Shown here: positions 16,794-26,746 of the stretch, one piece after another | Layout: the number at the start of each line of letters is the position of its first letter | Numbering within the stretch: position 1 is the stretch's first letter | Assembly: GCF_002090055.1 (NCBI RefSeq) | Contig: NZ_BBRH01000007.1 | Coordinates: 1-64,000, forward strand | Length of the DNA stretch: 64,000 nt | Origin: Demequina sp. NBRC 110051 | GTDB lineage: Bacteria > Actinomycetota > Actinomycetes > Actinomycetales > Demequinaceae | Direction of reading: 5' to 3' | Notes under the pieces: generated by a model | What the model saw: the letters and a program-made list of their open reading frames with translations, nothing else | Told to the model about the DNA's origin: nothing | Databases searched by the model: none | Made by a program: the position numbers and the translations under genes

Positions 16794-19700
16794 TCAGCGC
16801 TTGCGGCGCGCGATGATCGCGATCACCGCGCCGGCGGCGAGCAGCGCCAGCGCGATGATGGCGATGGCCCAGTCGTCGAAGCCGCTGATCGGGAGGAAGC
16901 CCGAGTCGCCGTCCTCGCCGCCGCCCGCGGGCGGCGGGGTCGCATCGAACTGGTTGTAGGCCACGACGGTCACCAAGGTGCCCGCGCCAATCGTCACGAC
17001 AGCCTCGGTCGTCGAGGCGCCCGCCGGCGTCAGCCTCGTGTCGTCCGCGCCACCAGAGTCGGTCTCCGTGACGACGCACTCGGAGCCTGCCGCGATACCG
17101 TCGATCTGGGTCTCGAGCGGCAGGTCGCCGCCGAGCGTCACGGTGCCCGACCACGTCGTCACGGGATCTCCGGCCCCGCGCTCCCACGTGCACAGCACGG
17201 AGAACTCGAACGGACCGGCGCCGCGCTCGGCGGCGCCGCCGCCACCCACGACCTTCTCGATCGCGAGCGCGCCCACGGCGAAGGTGTTGGTGACGAGCGC
17301 CGTGTTGGTGTCTGCCTCGGTGAGCACCAGCGAGGACGACGTCCCGTCGACGGTAGCCGCGCCAGCATCGGCCGTCGTGACCGTCACCGTCGTCCGCACC
17401 GCGCCGCCGTCGACCAACTCCGTGACCGTGCACTCGGATGTCGACGGCAGGCCCGTCAGCGTCACCGTCTCCCCGTTGTCGAGAACCACGACCATCGGTG
17501 CGCCAGCGACCAGCGGCTCACGGTCGTCCGCATAGACATCGTGTTCGTCACCGGCAGGATCGGTGTAGACGCACCTGACCGCGACCACATAGGGGCCGAA
17601 GTCGGGCACCTCGCCGTCGGCATTCGCGACCGAGTCCTCAACCTCCTTCGTGATCGCGAGCGACGCGAGCGCCTCGAAGCGGTTGGTCACCACGACCTCG
17701 ACCGGGGACTCGCCACCCTCGACGATCGTCACCACCGAGCGCGCTCCGCCCGCCGTACCGGGCGAGAACTCGGTGTAGTCGGCCCCGCCAGCGTCTGGTT
17801 CGGTCACCACACAGACGGAACCCGCGACGATCCCGTCGATCTGCGTGGCGAGGGGCTCGTCGCCGCCAAGCACGACGTCGCCGTCCCACACGACGGCGCT
17901 CTGCGCGAGACTGGGTCCCGCCCATACGCATCGCACGTGAAGGGTGAACGGTCCACTGCCAAGTGAGTCGGCGCCGTCCCCATCGAGCTGCTTGTTCAGG
18001 AGCAGCGAGCCCACCGGGTACGCGTTGACGAGATCGATCATGGCCGAGGTTCCGCCGTCCTCGACCGCGGGCAAAGTGAACGATGCCTCGGTGCCGGGCG
18101 TCACTGTCGAGCCGTCCGCGGTCGTGACGGTGATGGTGGTCGATGCGGCGCCCGCGACGTCGGTCTCTGTGAGCACACAGTCGCTGTTACTAGGAAGGCC
18201 CTCGAGCGTGACCGTCTCACCCGGGGCGAGGGTCACCACCATCGGGTTGTCGGCGTCGTAACCGTCCGCGAACACCTCGTGCTCGTAGACGGTGCCCGTG
18301 CCATACACACACACGAGCTCGACGGTGAAGGGACCCAGCGGTGGCGAGTCGCCATTCTGGTCCTGCACGGACTCATCGATGGCCTTGGTGATGTCTAGCG
18401 GCACACGCTGCTCGAAGATGTCCTGAGCGACCACCGTTGCGCCATCGCTGTCATCCACCGTGACCTCGACATACGGGTTGCCGTCGACGTCGACCTGCGG
18501 CTCGGAGGGCGTCGCGTCGTCGATGCCGACGAGCCAGCCTTCGGCGCCGCCGTCGTCGGTCTCCGTGACGATGCACTCGGAGCCCACCACGATCCCACTG
18601 ATCGTGCGGTTCAGCGGGAAGATGCCGCCCACACGGATGTCGCCGTCATAGGTCGTGACGTCTTGCAGTGGCAGCGGGCGGTCGAAGGTGCACTCGACGT
18701 GGAAGATGAAGGGTCCGTTGCCACGATCGTCCGCACCGGGGCCGATCGGTTGCTTGTCGATGACAATCGACCCCAATTCATAGGTGTTGGTCACGACCCC
18801 GGTGTTCGTCGTCCCGGGATCGGTCGCGCTTTGCGGGTCGTCGGGAGTCAGCGTCAGGTCGGCCTCGCTGTCATCGACAGTGGCACTGCCGTCCGCAGTG
18901 GTGACGACGATCGACACGGTCGCGGGGGACTCGTCGATGAGCAGTTCCGTGATGGTGCACTCTGCCCCCGCGGGAAGGCCCGTGAAGAGCACCTCCTCGT
19001 CGTCGCTGAGCAGCGCAAGCATCGGGCGAATCTGGCCGTCAGCGAGCACCGGACCGTAGCCGTCCGCCCACACCTGTTCGCCGAGGAAATCGCACCTGAC
19101 CCAGATCGGGAACGGGCCCGCGTCGGCAGGGTCAGCCGCACCGGACGCATCGGAGCCGACCACATTCTTCGACACCAGCAGCGACGCCTCGTCGTACACG
19201 TTGTCGAGGGACGTCAGTTGGAGGACCTGGTCCTCGCGGTCCACAGTCGCTGTGACCGCACTGGCATCGGTCTGGCCGTTGTCGCCCTCCTCGAGGTGGC
19301 ACTGGGCGCCGTAGGGCAGGTCCTCGATGGTGAGTTCCTCGCCGGGGGTCAGCGTGAGCGTCTCCCGGTGCGCCTCGACGGGCTCGCCGTCGACGTCCAC
19401 CGTGCATACCAGCTCCACCGTCAGCGTGTCCGGGGCGTACGACGACGCCTCGCCGCTGACCGTCTTAAGGATGCTCAGCGGGCCCGTCGCGAGGGCAACA
19501 CCGATCTTGTTGCCCTCCGTGGGCAAGATGTCCTCGCCATCGGTCGTGACCGCACCCGCCGCAACCGTGTTCCACGCGATCGTGTCGGGCCCGTCCGTCG
19601 GAGACGACAACGGCGTGCGGGTCTGAATATCAACCGTGATGACCTGACCCGGTCGGAAGGGAGCGAAGCCACGGAAGTCGAATTCGTACTTCAGTCCCGT

Positions 19701-22700
19701 GACGTCCGCGTAGTCGCCGCCGAAGTCTTCGATCGGCACCCACACGCCATCGGGACACGATCCTGGCCCCGACACGAGGTCGTCGGCGCACGGCACCGTT
19801 TCCGTGGTGCCGTAGACGTCGAGCTGGAACAGCAGGGGCGCGGAGACCCCGGCCTGCGGGTCGACGATCTCGGCGTGCCACTCGGAGTCGCGGACGAAGT
19901 TCTCGAGCGCGGTGAGGTCACCCACGTCGGGCATGCGGTCCACCACCGTGAGCTGGTCCAGGGGGACGTTTCCGGTGTTCTCAAGGTCGAGCCGCCATGT
20001 CTCGGTGGTGCCTGGCGGTGAGATCGGAATGCACGGGGCGCTGTAGAAGCCGTCCTCATCTGCGATGCACTCAGCACCTTCGACAGCGCTCGTGGTGCCC
20101 AGACTCGGGTCGTCTGCCTTCACCTGCTTGACGGCACGGATCGCCCCGCCGGCAGCCACGATGACTTGCGTTGAGCCGTCGCACTCGGGCACGGCCGGAT
20201 CGAACTCTTCGGCATTGCACGCGTCGAACGGCCTGTCACCCTCGACCGAGGCAGTGTTCTCGATCGTGGTCGATGCCAGAAGCGCAGGCCGGGTCACCAT
20301 GTGGACGGTGATGGTGTACGTCTGACCCACACCGAGCACGTAGCCGTCGGCGAACGAGAAGGTGATCGTCTCCGGCGAACCGCCCGCCGGGTCCTCAGTG
20401 ATCGAGATCTCCGCCTCGTCGGTCGGCAGCGGCAGCCCGTCCTCGGCGTCGGGATCCGTGCCGCTCAGCGCGAACCCGTAGGGGCTGTCACCGGTCTCGG
20501 CCGCGCTGGGGTCGATCTGGAGCAGTGGTCCGTCCCCGTCGGTGGGGATCGTGTCGGTGAACACCGGGTTGTAGATGGGGGTGTCTCCGGTGTTCGTGAA
20601 GGTCAGCGTGTAGGGAATCACCGAACCCGGGCTCACCGTGCCGGCGGGAGTCTTCTCCACACCGACGGCGGTCCGCGAGTGTTCGTAGATCACCTCGGCG
20701 TCGTCGGGCTCAGCGTCGACGACGAGCGGGTCACCGCCGATCGTGTCCAGGTAGGACTCGATGTATCCCGTCACGGTGTCGATGCTGTGTCCGGCCTCAT
20801 CCTCGCCGGGCGCGGCTTGATTTCCCAACAGGTCGGTGGGCGGCTCGCCGCCCGAGAGCATCTCGTCTCTGCGCTGCACGACGATCGGTATTTCTTGGAT
20901 GGGGTGAACGGGCCCCTCCCACTGGTCGCCGTCGGCCCGGTTCATGGTGAAGACGACGCCCTGCACCTCCGCGGGTGCCACCGCCGCGGGCAGCGTGGGG
21001 ACCGCGCTAATGCCGCCGTTCACGGTCGTTCCGCCCGTGACGGTCAGGTCCCCGCCCGGGGAACCGCTGAAGGCCTGACCAGTGAGCACCGACATCTGGA
21101 TCTGGTCCACGGGTGCCTGCAGCGTGAAACTGTCGTCTATACGGACAAACTCGTAGACGTTCCAGAACGTCGGGTCGACATCCGACACGACGACCTCCGC
21201 CGGGCGTGCACCGTCGAAGGGCTGGCTCCTCAGGACCAGCAGGAACTCCGACTGGTCGGGCTCGGTTTGAGTGAAGACATCTGCCTGGTCGTCGACCGTG
21301 GGGCCAAAGGTCTTGTCGACGGTGAGACCGATCTCGAACTCCACAAGATTGGCCTGTGCATCGTCCTGGTCGATGGGGGCGTCGGGCTGGGTGTCGGGAT
21401 TGCGACCGGCGTCGTCGACGGTGCCAAAGGCGACGTTGGTGACGACGGTTCCGGCATCCGTCGCGTCGATGACCTCGCCGCTGGTGCGGATCGTCTTGCG
21501 CAAGATGGTGCCGAAGGACACGGTGGCGGAGGCCCCCGGTTCAATCCTTCCCTCCCATTCGACACGCACGTTGGTCACGTCGCCGAAGGGTCCGGTCCAC
21601 GCGAGCGCGGTCGCGATGTCCGTCGTCGTGAGGACCGTCGCGTCTGCGGAGTCGGTCAGGGTGACGGTGACTCCCGTCGCGCCGGTAGGCATGGTGATTT
21701 CGGTGAAGCCGTCGAAGTTGAAGTACTCGAAGGTCGTCATCGCCGCGCTGCACGCCGTGCCATCGCACAGCGCCAAGGTGTCCACCGCGGCATTCGCGGA
21801 GGTATTGGTGACGGTCAATGAGATCGGTGCGTGCGGGTAGTCATCGGCATCGGTCACCACGGGCGGGATGCCGACCTCGTTGTCCGTCCAGGTCTTGTCG
21901 ATCGACACGCCGAGCGTGTCGTCAAGGATGAGGATCTCGTCCTGCTCGGTGTCGGTGATGTCGTCCCGGTCACTGAAGTCCGCGACGGCCTGAGCCTGAT
22001 TCCATACGAGCCCCTCATCGGGTTCCCCTGCGCCAAGCGTGTCGTCGTTGTAGAGCGTGTGGCCGGTCGCCGGAATCGAGGCGTCGGAGCGCAGCCAGTC
22101 GCGTAGCTCGAAGACGAGGTCGATGGGACGCGTGTTGTTGATCGAGCGAGCCACACCAGAGCCCACCGGCGGCGCGGCGGGGTCTGTCGACGAGGCGCGC
22201 GCTGGGCTCTCGACGAAGACGAACTGCACCGCCGTCGTCGTCTCGCGCTCGGCGGCCGTGAGCGAGATCTGCGGGAGTTGGCCCGTACACGCGGGCTCGA
22301 TCGCTCCGAGATCACCGCACGGGCTGTTCGCGGCGGGGGCCCACGTGCCGGTGTCCTGGTTGTACAGCAGCACCGCCTCGACCGCGTCGAATTCGATATA
22401 CGGATCCGTGTCTGGTGTGATCGCGTCGATGCGCACCAGGTCGAACGCGTCGTACACGCTGTCGGCAAGGGCGGGCGGCCCCGGCACATCGGTGATGGTG
22501 ACCGCATCGGCGTTCGAGTAACCCCCGGTAGACCAGGTGATGCGCGCCGTTGCCTGGTCTCCGCTGCGCGCGAAGAGCTGCGGCGGCTCGCCGCCTAGCC
22601 AGTTCTTGTCCATCAGGTCACCCACTCCGGGCCCCACAGGGTCCTCGGGGTCGTACACGTTGATGGTGTCGCACGCCGTGGCGGGGTCCGATGCGGTGCC

Positions 22701-24851
22701 CGCCGCCGTCTCCGCACTCGAGCTGGTGCAGTTTTCTAAGGCCAGCAGGGGAAGATCGAGATCGGCCGAGCCGTCAAAGTCCATCACGATGTTCGGGTAC
22801 ACGGTGGTTCCAGGAGGGAAGCCCTCATCCGAATGGAAAACGAACTGGAGGCCACCAATGGCGCCAGGGACCGGCGGCGCGTTCGCGGCGATGTCGTAGG
22901 AGAACGGTGACTCGCTGGACGGGATGTCCACCACGAGAGGCTCCCACGAGTCCCCATCCCAGTAGTTCACCGTCAGGGTTGCGCCAGGAGGGATCACGAC
23001 GTTGGTGATGCGATCTGGATTGAAGGCGTCCCAATAGTCGGAGCCCGCGGCCGGGTCGATCGGATCCTGGACCACGATGTCCTGCGCGTTCCCCGTCGAC
23101 GATCCCTCGGGGTCCGCGCCCGGATCGGGCCTTCCCGCAATGCCGCCGGCCAGTTCGAGCACCGTCCACTCACCATCCTCGCCCAGGATGTCGCTTGGGA
23201 CGATGGACTTGCCCGACGTCGACGTGAGGATCTCGAGATACGAGTACAGGGTGTCGTCGTCCGTCGCACTGCCCGAGGCGCCTCCACCCGTGGTTCCCGT
23301 CGTCGTCATCTCGTTGTCGAGCGGGGTCAGGACCGCGGGATCGTCGGCGTCGGTACCGACGGTGGCGACGACCGTGGCGGACGCTCCGGGGTCCATGAGG
23401 CCGGTGAAGTCGACGCTGAAGCGTGCGACCTCGCAGCCACCAGAAGGCTCGCCTGGGACGTCGCCGTCTGCGAAGGACACCGTCTCATCGGTGCCGTCGG
23501 CGCAGTAGTAGGTCACGGAGGCATCCGTCGCTCCCGCGGGCCACACGGGCGCGGAGGCAAATCCCTCGAAGGACATCGAAGAGTCAAACCCTGGCGTGTG
23601 GAGATCACCTGTCGCGGACGGTTCGATGATCGACAGCTCCTCGACGGGAAGGTCGCCGGCCACGCCGCCCACGAGCGTGGCGTCGGAGGTTTCGCCGTGA
23701 AGGATCGAGACCGGGTCGAACGACTTGTCCGCGGTCACATCGGGGATATTTGCCTCGATGGTGTAGGAGGCGTCGCCGCTGTCCGTCGCCGTTTCGTCGT
23801 CGCGCTCAACGGTGGACGAAACGGTGTTGTCGATGACGAGGTTGCTCGCCAGTTCGCCGAGATCTCGCTGGATGGCGTCGATCGCGATATCGACGCTCGA
23901 GCCGGGGAGGATGAACGCGTCGTCGGATGAGGTCGAGAACGTGATGCGGACGCCGAGGATGTCGTCGGGGTCCACGCTTCCTGGCAGCGCGGCGGTGGTC
24001 CCTTGCGTGCCATTCACCCATCCCGAGTCGGTGTAGACGTCGACCTGCACGAGGTCCGCATCCGCGGGGAAGGCACCCACGACGAGATCGGTGATGGCGA
24101 GGGAATCGAAGGGGTTCGGCGAGGCGGTCGGATCGGCCGGTTCGACGATGACCATCTCGTCGGCACCAGTCTCCGATTCGTTGCTCGCGGTGATGTCGAT
24201 GGTCGTCTCGCTACCGGGCGCGGCGAGCGCACTGTCCGGCGTGAACGACTTCTCGACGTCGGTGTCAAGCACCAAAGGAACCTCGGGAATGACCGTCGCT
24301 GTGTCCGAATCCGGGTCGGTGTCCGGGTTGCTCGCGGTGAACTCGGCCTCGTTGATGATCGGCACGCCGTTGTCGTCGTACGTGAGCGCGTCCGCGACGA
24401 CCGGAATCTGGATGGTCGCCGTGGTGCCCTGCAGCATGCCCTGACCACCCTCGGGGTCATCGAGCGGCGTGGTAAACGAGACAGAAGCGTCCGATCCCCC
24501 CGCATCGCCACTCACGGTGAAGGAGTTTCCCGAGCTGATCACTTGCGGCGGCCCCGTCAGGTGGAACTGTGGGGGAAGGATGTCGGTGACGGTGGCATCC
24601 GTGCAGCCCGACGCGGGGATGGCGCTCGAGTACACACAACTGATCTGGATCGTGTAGAGAAACTCGTCGCCCGGGGCGATGTTCTCCTGCGAGACGCTCT
24701 TCGTCAGGGTCAGCCCCGCGGGGCCCTCGGCGCGTGCGGGCGCCGCGAACGTGGCGACGACGAGGAGTGCGAGGAGGAGCGACGCCAGTTTCCGGCCATA
24801 CCGGTGGGCACCCTCGGTTCGCCTCGTTCCCTGCCAGTCCACCCAAGTCAC
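16794..24851 (-). CDS. Giant secreted repeat protein with seven DUF5979-type domains and C-terminal membrane anchor
   Basis: About 2685 residues. The start GTG 24851 has AGGGG 7 nt upstream. A signal peptide (basic RYGRK, hydrophobic core, cleavage after APARA) is followed by ~1750 residues of DUF11-like beta domains, seen as recurrent LTLTKSVS / VEKSFTPDS / VDKTFGPT strand starts. Then come seven ~95-residue DUF5979-type repeats (roughly nt 19490-16950), each starting like SLLLNKQLDG with one conserved Cys pair (VRC...EC or VC). The end is FLPISG, one hydrophobic helix and ARRKR. LPISG resembles a sortase motif with Ser for Thr; no sortase gene is nearby. Likely a wall- or membrane-anchored stalk/adhesin. 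Acid-rich, few Lys. Confidence 0.88.
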   Translation of the reverse strand: MTWVDWQGTRRTEGAHRYGRKLASLLLALLVVATFAAPARAEGPAGLTLTKSVSQENIAPGDEFLYTIQISCVYSSAIPASGCTDATVTDILPPQFHLTGPPQVISSGNSFTVSGDAGGSDASVSFTTPLDDPEGGQGMLQGTTATIQIPVVADALTYDDNGVPIINEAEFTASNPDTDPDSDTATVIPEVPLVLDTDVEKSFTPDSALAAPGSETTIDITASNESETGADEMVIVEPADPTASPNPFDSLAITDLVVGAFPADADLVQVDVYTDSGWVNGTQGTTAALPGSVDPDDILGVRITFSTSSDDAFILPGSSVDIAIDAIQRDLGELASNLVIDNTVSSTVERDDETATDSGDASYTIEANIPDVTADKSFDPVSILHGETSDATLVGGVAGDLPVEELSIIEPSATGDLHTPGFDSSMSFEGFASAPVWPAGATDASVTYYCADGTDETVSFADGDVPGEPSGGCEVARFSVDFTGLMDPGASATVVATVGTDADDPAVLTPLDNEMTTTGTTGGGASGSATDDDTLYSYLEILTSTSGKSIVPSDILGEDGEWTVLELAGGIAGRPDPGADPEGSSTGNAQDIVVQDPIDPAAGSDYWDAFNPDRITNVVIPPGATLTVNYWDGDSWEPLVVDIPSSESPFSYDIAANAPPVPGAIGGLQFVFHSDEGFPPGTTVYPNIVMDFDGSADLDLPLLALENCTSSSAETAAGTASDPATACDTINVYDPEDPVGPGVGDLMDKNWLGGEPPQLFARSGDQATARITWSTGGYSNADAVTITDVPGPPALADSVYDAFDLVRIDAITPDTDPYIEFDAVEAVLLYNQDTGTWAPAANSPCGDLGAIEPACTGQLPQISLTAAERETTTAVQFVFVESPARASSTDPAAPPVGSGVARSINNTRPIDLVFELRDWLRSDASIPATGHTLYNDDTLGAGEPDEGLVWNQAQAVADFSDRDDITDTEQDEILILDDTLGVSIDKTWTDNEVGIPPVVTDADDYPHAPISLTVTNTSANAAVDTLALCDGTACSAAMTTFEYFNFDGFTEITMPTGATGVTVTLTDSADATVLTTTDIATALAWTGPFGDVTNVRVEWEGRIEPGASATVSFGTILRKTIRTSGEVIDATDAGTVVTNVAFGTVDDAGRNPDTQPDAPIDQDDAQANLVEFEIGLTVDKTFGPTVDDQADVFTQTEPDQSEFLLVLRSQPFDGARPAEVVVSDVDPTFWNVYEFVRIDDSFTLQAPVDQIQMSVLTGQAFSGSPGGDLTVTGGTTVNGGISAVPTLPAAVAPAEVQGVVFTMNRADGDQWEGPVHPIQEIPIVVQRRDEMLSGGEPPTDLLGNQAAPGEDEAGHSIDTVTGYIESYLDTIGGDPLVVDAEPDDAEVIYEHSRTAVGVEKTPAGTVSPGSVIPYTLTFTNTGDTPIYNPVFTDTIPTDGDGPLLQIDPSAAETGDSPYGFALSGTDPDAEDGLPLPTDEAEISITEDPAGGSPETITFSFADGYVLGVGQTYTITVHMVTRPALLASTTIENTASVEGDRPFDACNAEEFDPAVPECDGSTQVIVAAGGAIRAVKQVKADDPSLGTTSAVEGAECIADEDGFYSAPCIPISPPGTTETWRLDLENTGNVPLDQLTVVDRMPDVGDLTALENFVRDSEWHAEIVDPQAGVSAPLLFQLDVYGTTETVPCADDLVSGPGSCPDGVWVPIEDFGGDYADVTGLKYEFDFRGFAPFRPGQVITVDIQTRTPLSSPTDGPDTIAWNTVAAGAVTTDGEDILPTEGNKIGVALATGPLSILKTVSGEASSYAPDTLTVELVCTVDVDGEPVEAHRETLTLTPGEELTIEDLPYGAQCHLEEGDNGQTDASAVTATVDREDQVLQLTSLDNVYDEASLLVSKNVVGSDASGAADPADAGPFPIWVRCDFLGEQVWADGYGPVLADGQIRPMLALLSDDEEVLFTGLPAGAECTITELLIDESPATVSIVVTTADGSATVDDSEADLTLTPDDPQSATDPGTTNTGVVTNTYELGSIVIDKQPIGPGADDRGNGPFIFHVECTFDRPLPLQDVTTYDGDIRVGGIFPLNRTISGIVVGSECIVTETDDGGAEGWLVGIDDATPSEPQVDVDGNPYVEVTVDDSDGATVVAQDIFEQRVPLDITKAIDESVQDQNGDSPPLGPFTVELVCVYGTGTVYEHEVFADGYDADNPMVVTLAPGETVTLEGLPSNSDCVLTETDVAGAASTTITVTTADGSTVTPGTEASFTLPAVEDGGTSAMIDLVNAYPVGSLLLNKQLDGDGADSLGSGPFTLHVRCVWAGPSLAQSAVVWDGDVVLGGDEPLATQIDGIVAGSVCVVTEPDAGGADYTEFSPGTAGGARSVVTIVEGGESPVEVVVTNRFEALASLAITKEVEDSVANADGEVPDFGPYVVAVRCVYTDPAGDEHDVYADDREPLVAGAPMVVVLDNGETVTLTGLPSTSECTVTELVDGGAVRTTVTVTTADAGAATVDGTSSSLVLTEADTNTALVTNTFAVGALAIEKVVGGGGAAERGAGPFEFSVLCTWERGAGDPVTTWSGTVTLGGDLPLETQIDGIAAGSECVVTETDSGGADDTRLTPAGASTTEAVVTIGAGTLVTVVAYNQFDATPPPAGGGEDGDSGFLPISGFDDWAIAIIALALLAAGAVIAIIARRKR

Positions 24852-25204
24852 GATGTTGCCCCTGTCGTGTCGTGCGCATCCACCTCGGTGCGATAGGAGC
24901 CACGCTAACCCAATGAGTGCCGTCATGTGCAGCGACAAACCTGCACTTACCTGGCAGGTCGCTCCGGCTATCGCCCCGGGTGGCGTCCCACATAGGGCGC
25001 GCCGAGAAAGCTACCCCCCGCAACTCGACCACGCACGGCGATGCGACCAGGTGCTGCCACAGATGGCACGTGGCAACCCCCCGAAGCGGGCGCGACAGCG
25101 AAGGCGGGCCCGCCTCTCGTGCTGTGCACACACGCGCAGGTCCGGAAAATCCCACCTCAGGGTCCTGCCTGGACCGGCGCACTGCCTTATGGGACGCTGG
25201 CGCC
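24852..25204. promoter_or_regulatory. 353-bp divergent intergenic region with competing hairpins
   Basis: This gap carries the promoters for the giant surface protein (minus) and the first LppM-like gene (plus). At 24931-24963, AGCGA...CCTGC / GCAGG...TCGCT-type arms form a stem on the surface-gene leader side. An overlapping alternative pairs GTGCAG (24927-24932) with CTGCAC (24941-24946), so the two folds are mutually exclusive. I recognise no known riboswitch. No credible coding gene is seen here. Confidence 0.4.
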
Positions 25205-25972
25205 ATGACGACCGTTGCCCGCACTCTTCTGGTTGCCCTGGTGAGCGCCCTGGCATTGACGGGGTGCATTCGCGTCGAGATGAACGTCACCCTGAACGAC
25301 GACGACACCATCAGCGGCGACATGCTGATGGCGGTGCAAAGCGGCTCGGGCGAACTCCTCGGCGTCACCGACGACGAACTCATCGACCAGTTGTTCGGCG
25401 ACATCGACCGCAGCTTCCCCGAGGGGGAGGCTACGGGCTTCGCCGAGGACGACTACGTCGGCAAGCGCGTGACCTTCGATAACCAGCCGTTCTCTGCACT
25501 CGATTTCGACAGCGACGAACTGTCGGTCATTCGTGACGGCGATGAGTACGTCGTGGAAGGCGCGCTGGCCGTCAGCGACCAGGCCGGCGACCTTGGAGAC
25601 CTCCCCGCGGACGCGAGGATGACCCTAGCGCTCACGTTCCCTGGCGAGGTGAGCGAGACCAACGGCGAACTCGACGACTCAGGCCGCACGGTGACGTGGG
25701 ACCTGATCAATGGCCCTGAGACCATCGAGGCCCGCGGCGCAGCGACCGCCGACGACTCGTTCCCGTGGTGGATAGCGCTCGGGGTGGGCCTGGTGCTGGG
25801 GGTCGCCGCAGGCGTCGTCCTCGTGGTCGTCACGCGCCGCCGTTCCGGCTCCCAGGAGCGGTCCGCCGGCCAGCCAGCGCAAGACCCCACAGAAACGCCC
25901 CTGCCCTCGGAGCCCACGGCATTCGACGACGCCACGCAGCCTGGGGGCGACGACGGCCCCGACCCACGGTGA
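25205..25972 (+). CDS. LppM-like lipoprotein with C-terminal membrane segment
   Basis: 255 residues. The signal peptide ends in lipobox ALTGC, so Cys21 is probably lipidated. The next stretch, RVEMNVTLNDDDTISGDMLM, is the characteristic start of LppM-type domains, whose fold resembles lipid-binding proteins. A single TM (~WWIALGVGLVLGVAAGVVLVV) near residue 190 is followed by a Pro/Gln/Asp-rich cytoplasmic tail. It probably sits in the membrane with its domain outside. It is followed by a paralogue overlapping by 4 bp (GTGA), so both are co-expressed and may work as a pair. Confidence 0.82.
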   Translation: MTTVARTLLVALVSALALTGCIRVEMNVTLNDDDTISGDMLMAVQSGSGELLGVTDDELIDQLFGDIDRSFPEGEATGFAEDDYVGKRVTFDNQPFSALDFDSDELSVIRDGDEYVVEGALAVSDQAGDLGDLPADARMTLALTFPGEVSETNGELDDSGRTVTWDLINGPETIEARGAATADDSFPWWIALGVGLVLGVAAGVVLVVVTRRRSGSQERSAGQPAQDPTETPLPSEPTAFDDATQPGGDDGPDPR

Positions 25973-26742
25973 GCGCCTCGTCTGCCCGATCCGTCGCGGC
26001 GGTCCTGGCGGCCGCGCTCGCCCTCGCGGGCTGCGTTCGCGCGACCGCCGACACGACGATCAACGCGGACGACACCTTCAGCCAGCACACGGTTGTTGCC
26101 TACAGCGACTCGGTAGCAAGTCAGATCACTGACTATCTTGGCGTCGACGTGAACGACCTCCTCGGCAACGTGGGCGACTCCGACGACTTCCAGGATTTCT
26201 CCGACCGCTTCCCCGGCCAGGTCACGCTCGACCCCTACGTCAGCGGCGACCTTGAGGGCATCGAGCTCACGCTCACCGACATTCCCCTCGACGACTTCAG
26301 CGAGGCCTCGACGCAGGCACTCGCGAGCGTCGAGGCCAGCGCGACCCTCGAGCGCGATGACGACACCTTCGTGGTGGACATCCGCCGCGGGGGTGATGAT
26401 GCCCTCGCGCTCCTGGGTGCGGGCCAGACCAACCTCGAGTTCGCCCAGGCCGCGGTCGACGTCCAGGCCACGTTCACCTTCCCCGGCCTGGTCCAGGAGG
26501 CCCCCGCCGGCGCGATCGAGGGCCACACGGTGACCCTGGGCCTCGCCGATCTTGCCACCACGCCGCACATCAGGATCGTGGCCGAGGCCAGCGACGCCAT
26601 CGACTGGGGGCCCATCCTGCTGTGGGCGGGCATCATCGCTGCTCTCGCCGTGATCGTCGGCGGCGCCGCCTGGCTCATCGTCGACGACCGCAAGAAGTCC
26701 CGCGTCACCCACCTTCCGGCACCGCGCGTCAGCGACGAGTGA
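25969..26742 (+). CDS. Second LppM-like lipoprotein, paralogue of the preceding gene
   Basis: 257 residues from GTG 25969, which overlaps the upstream stop. The signal peptide ends at lipobox ALAGC. The mature start RATADTTINADDTFSQHTVV matches the neighbour's pattern of alternating charged strand and NADDT/NDDDT turn. A C-terminal TM (ILLWAGIIAALAVIVGGAAWL) ends in a short basic tail. Same topology as the neighbour but low identity, so the duplication is old. Function unknown; LppM-type proteins in mycobacteria influence envelope/phagosome interactions, which need not apply here. Confidence 0.8.
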   Translation: MSASSARSVAAVLAAALALAGCVRATADTTINADDTFSQHTVVAYSDSVASQITDYLGVDVNDLLGNVGDSDDFQDFSDRFPGQVTLDPYVSGDLEGIELTLTDIPLDDFSEASTQALASVEASATLERDDDTFVVDIRRGGDDALALLGAGQTNLEFAQAAVDVQATFTFPGLVQEAPAGAIEGHTVTLGLADLATTPHIRIVAEASDAIDWGPILLWAGIIAALAVIVGGAAWLIVDDRKKSRVTHLPAPRVSDE

Positions 26743-26746
26743 GACG

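Noticed and set aside
18663-21821. Long plus-strand frames (450-500 codons) inside the giant surface-protein gene
   Set aside because: Antisense artefacts of high GC; the minus-strand frame is continuous for ~2685 codons with repeats and a signal peptide.
24852-25204. c-di-GMP-type riboswitch before the giant surface protein
   Set aside because: A GTGGGACGCCA string on the minus strand recalls the GEMM core, but the surrounding conserved elements are missing, so only unassigned hairpins are reported.
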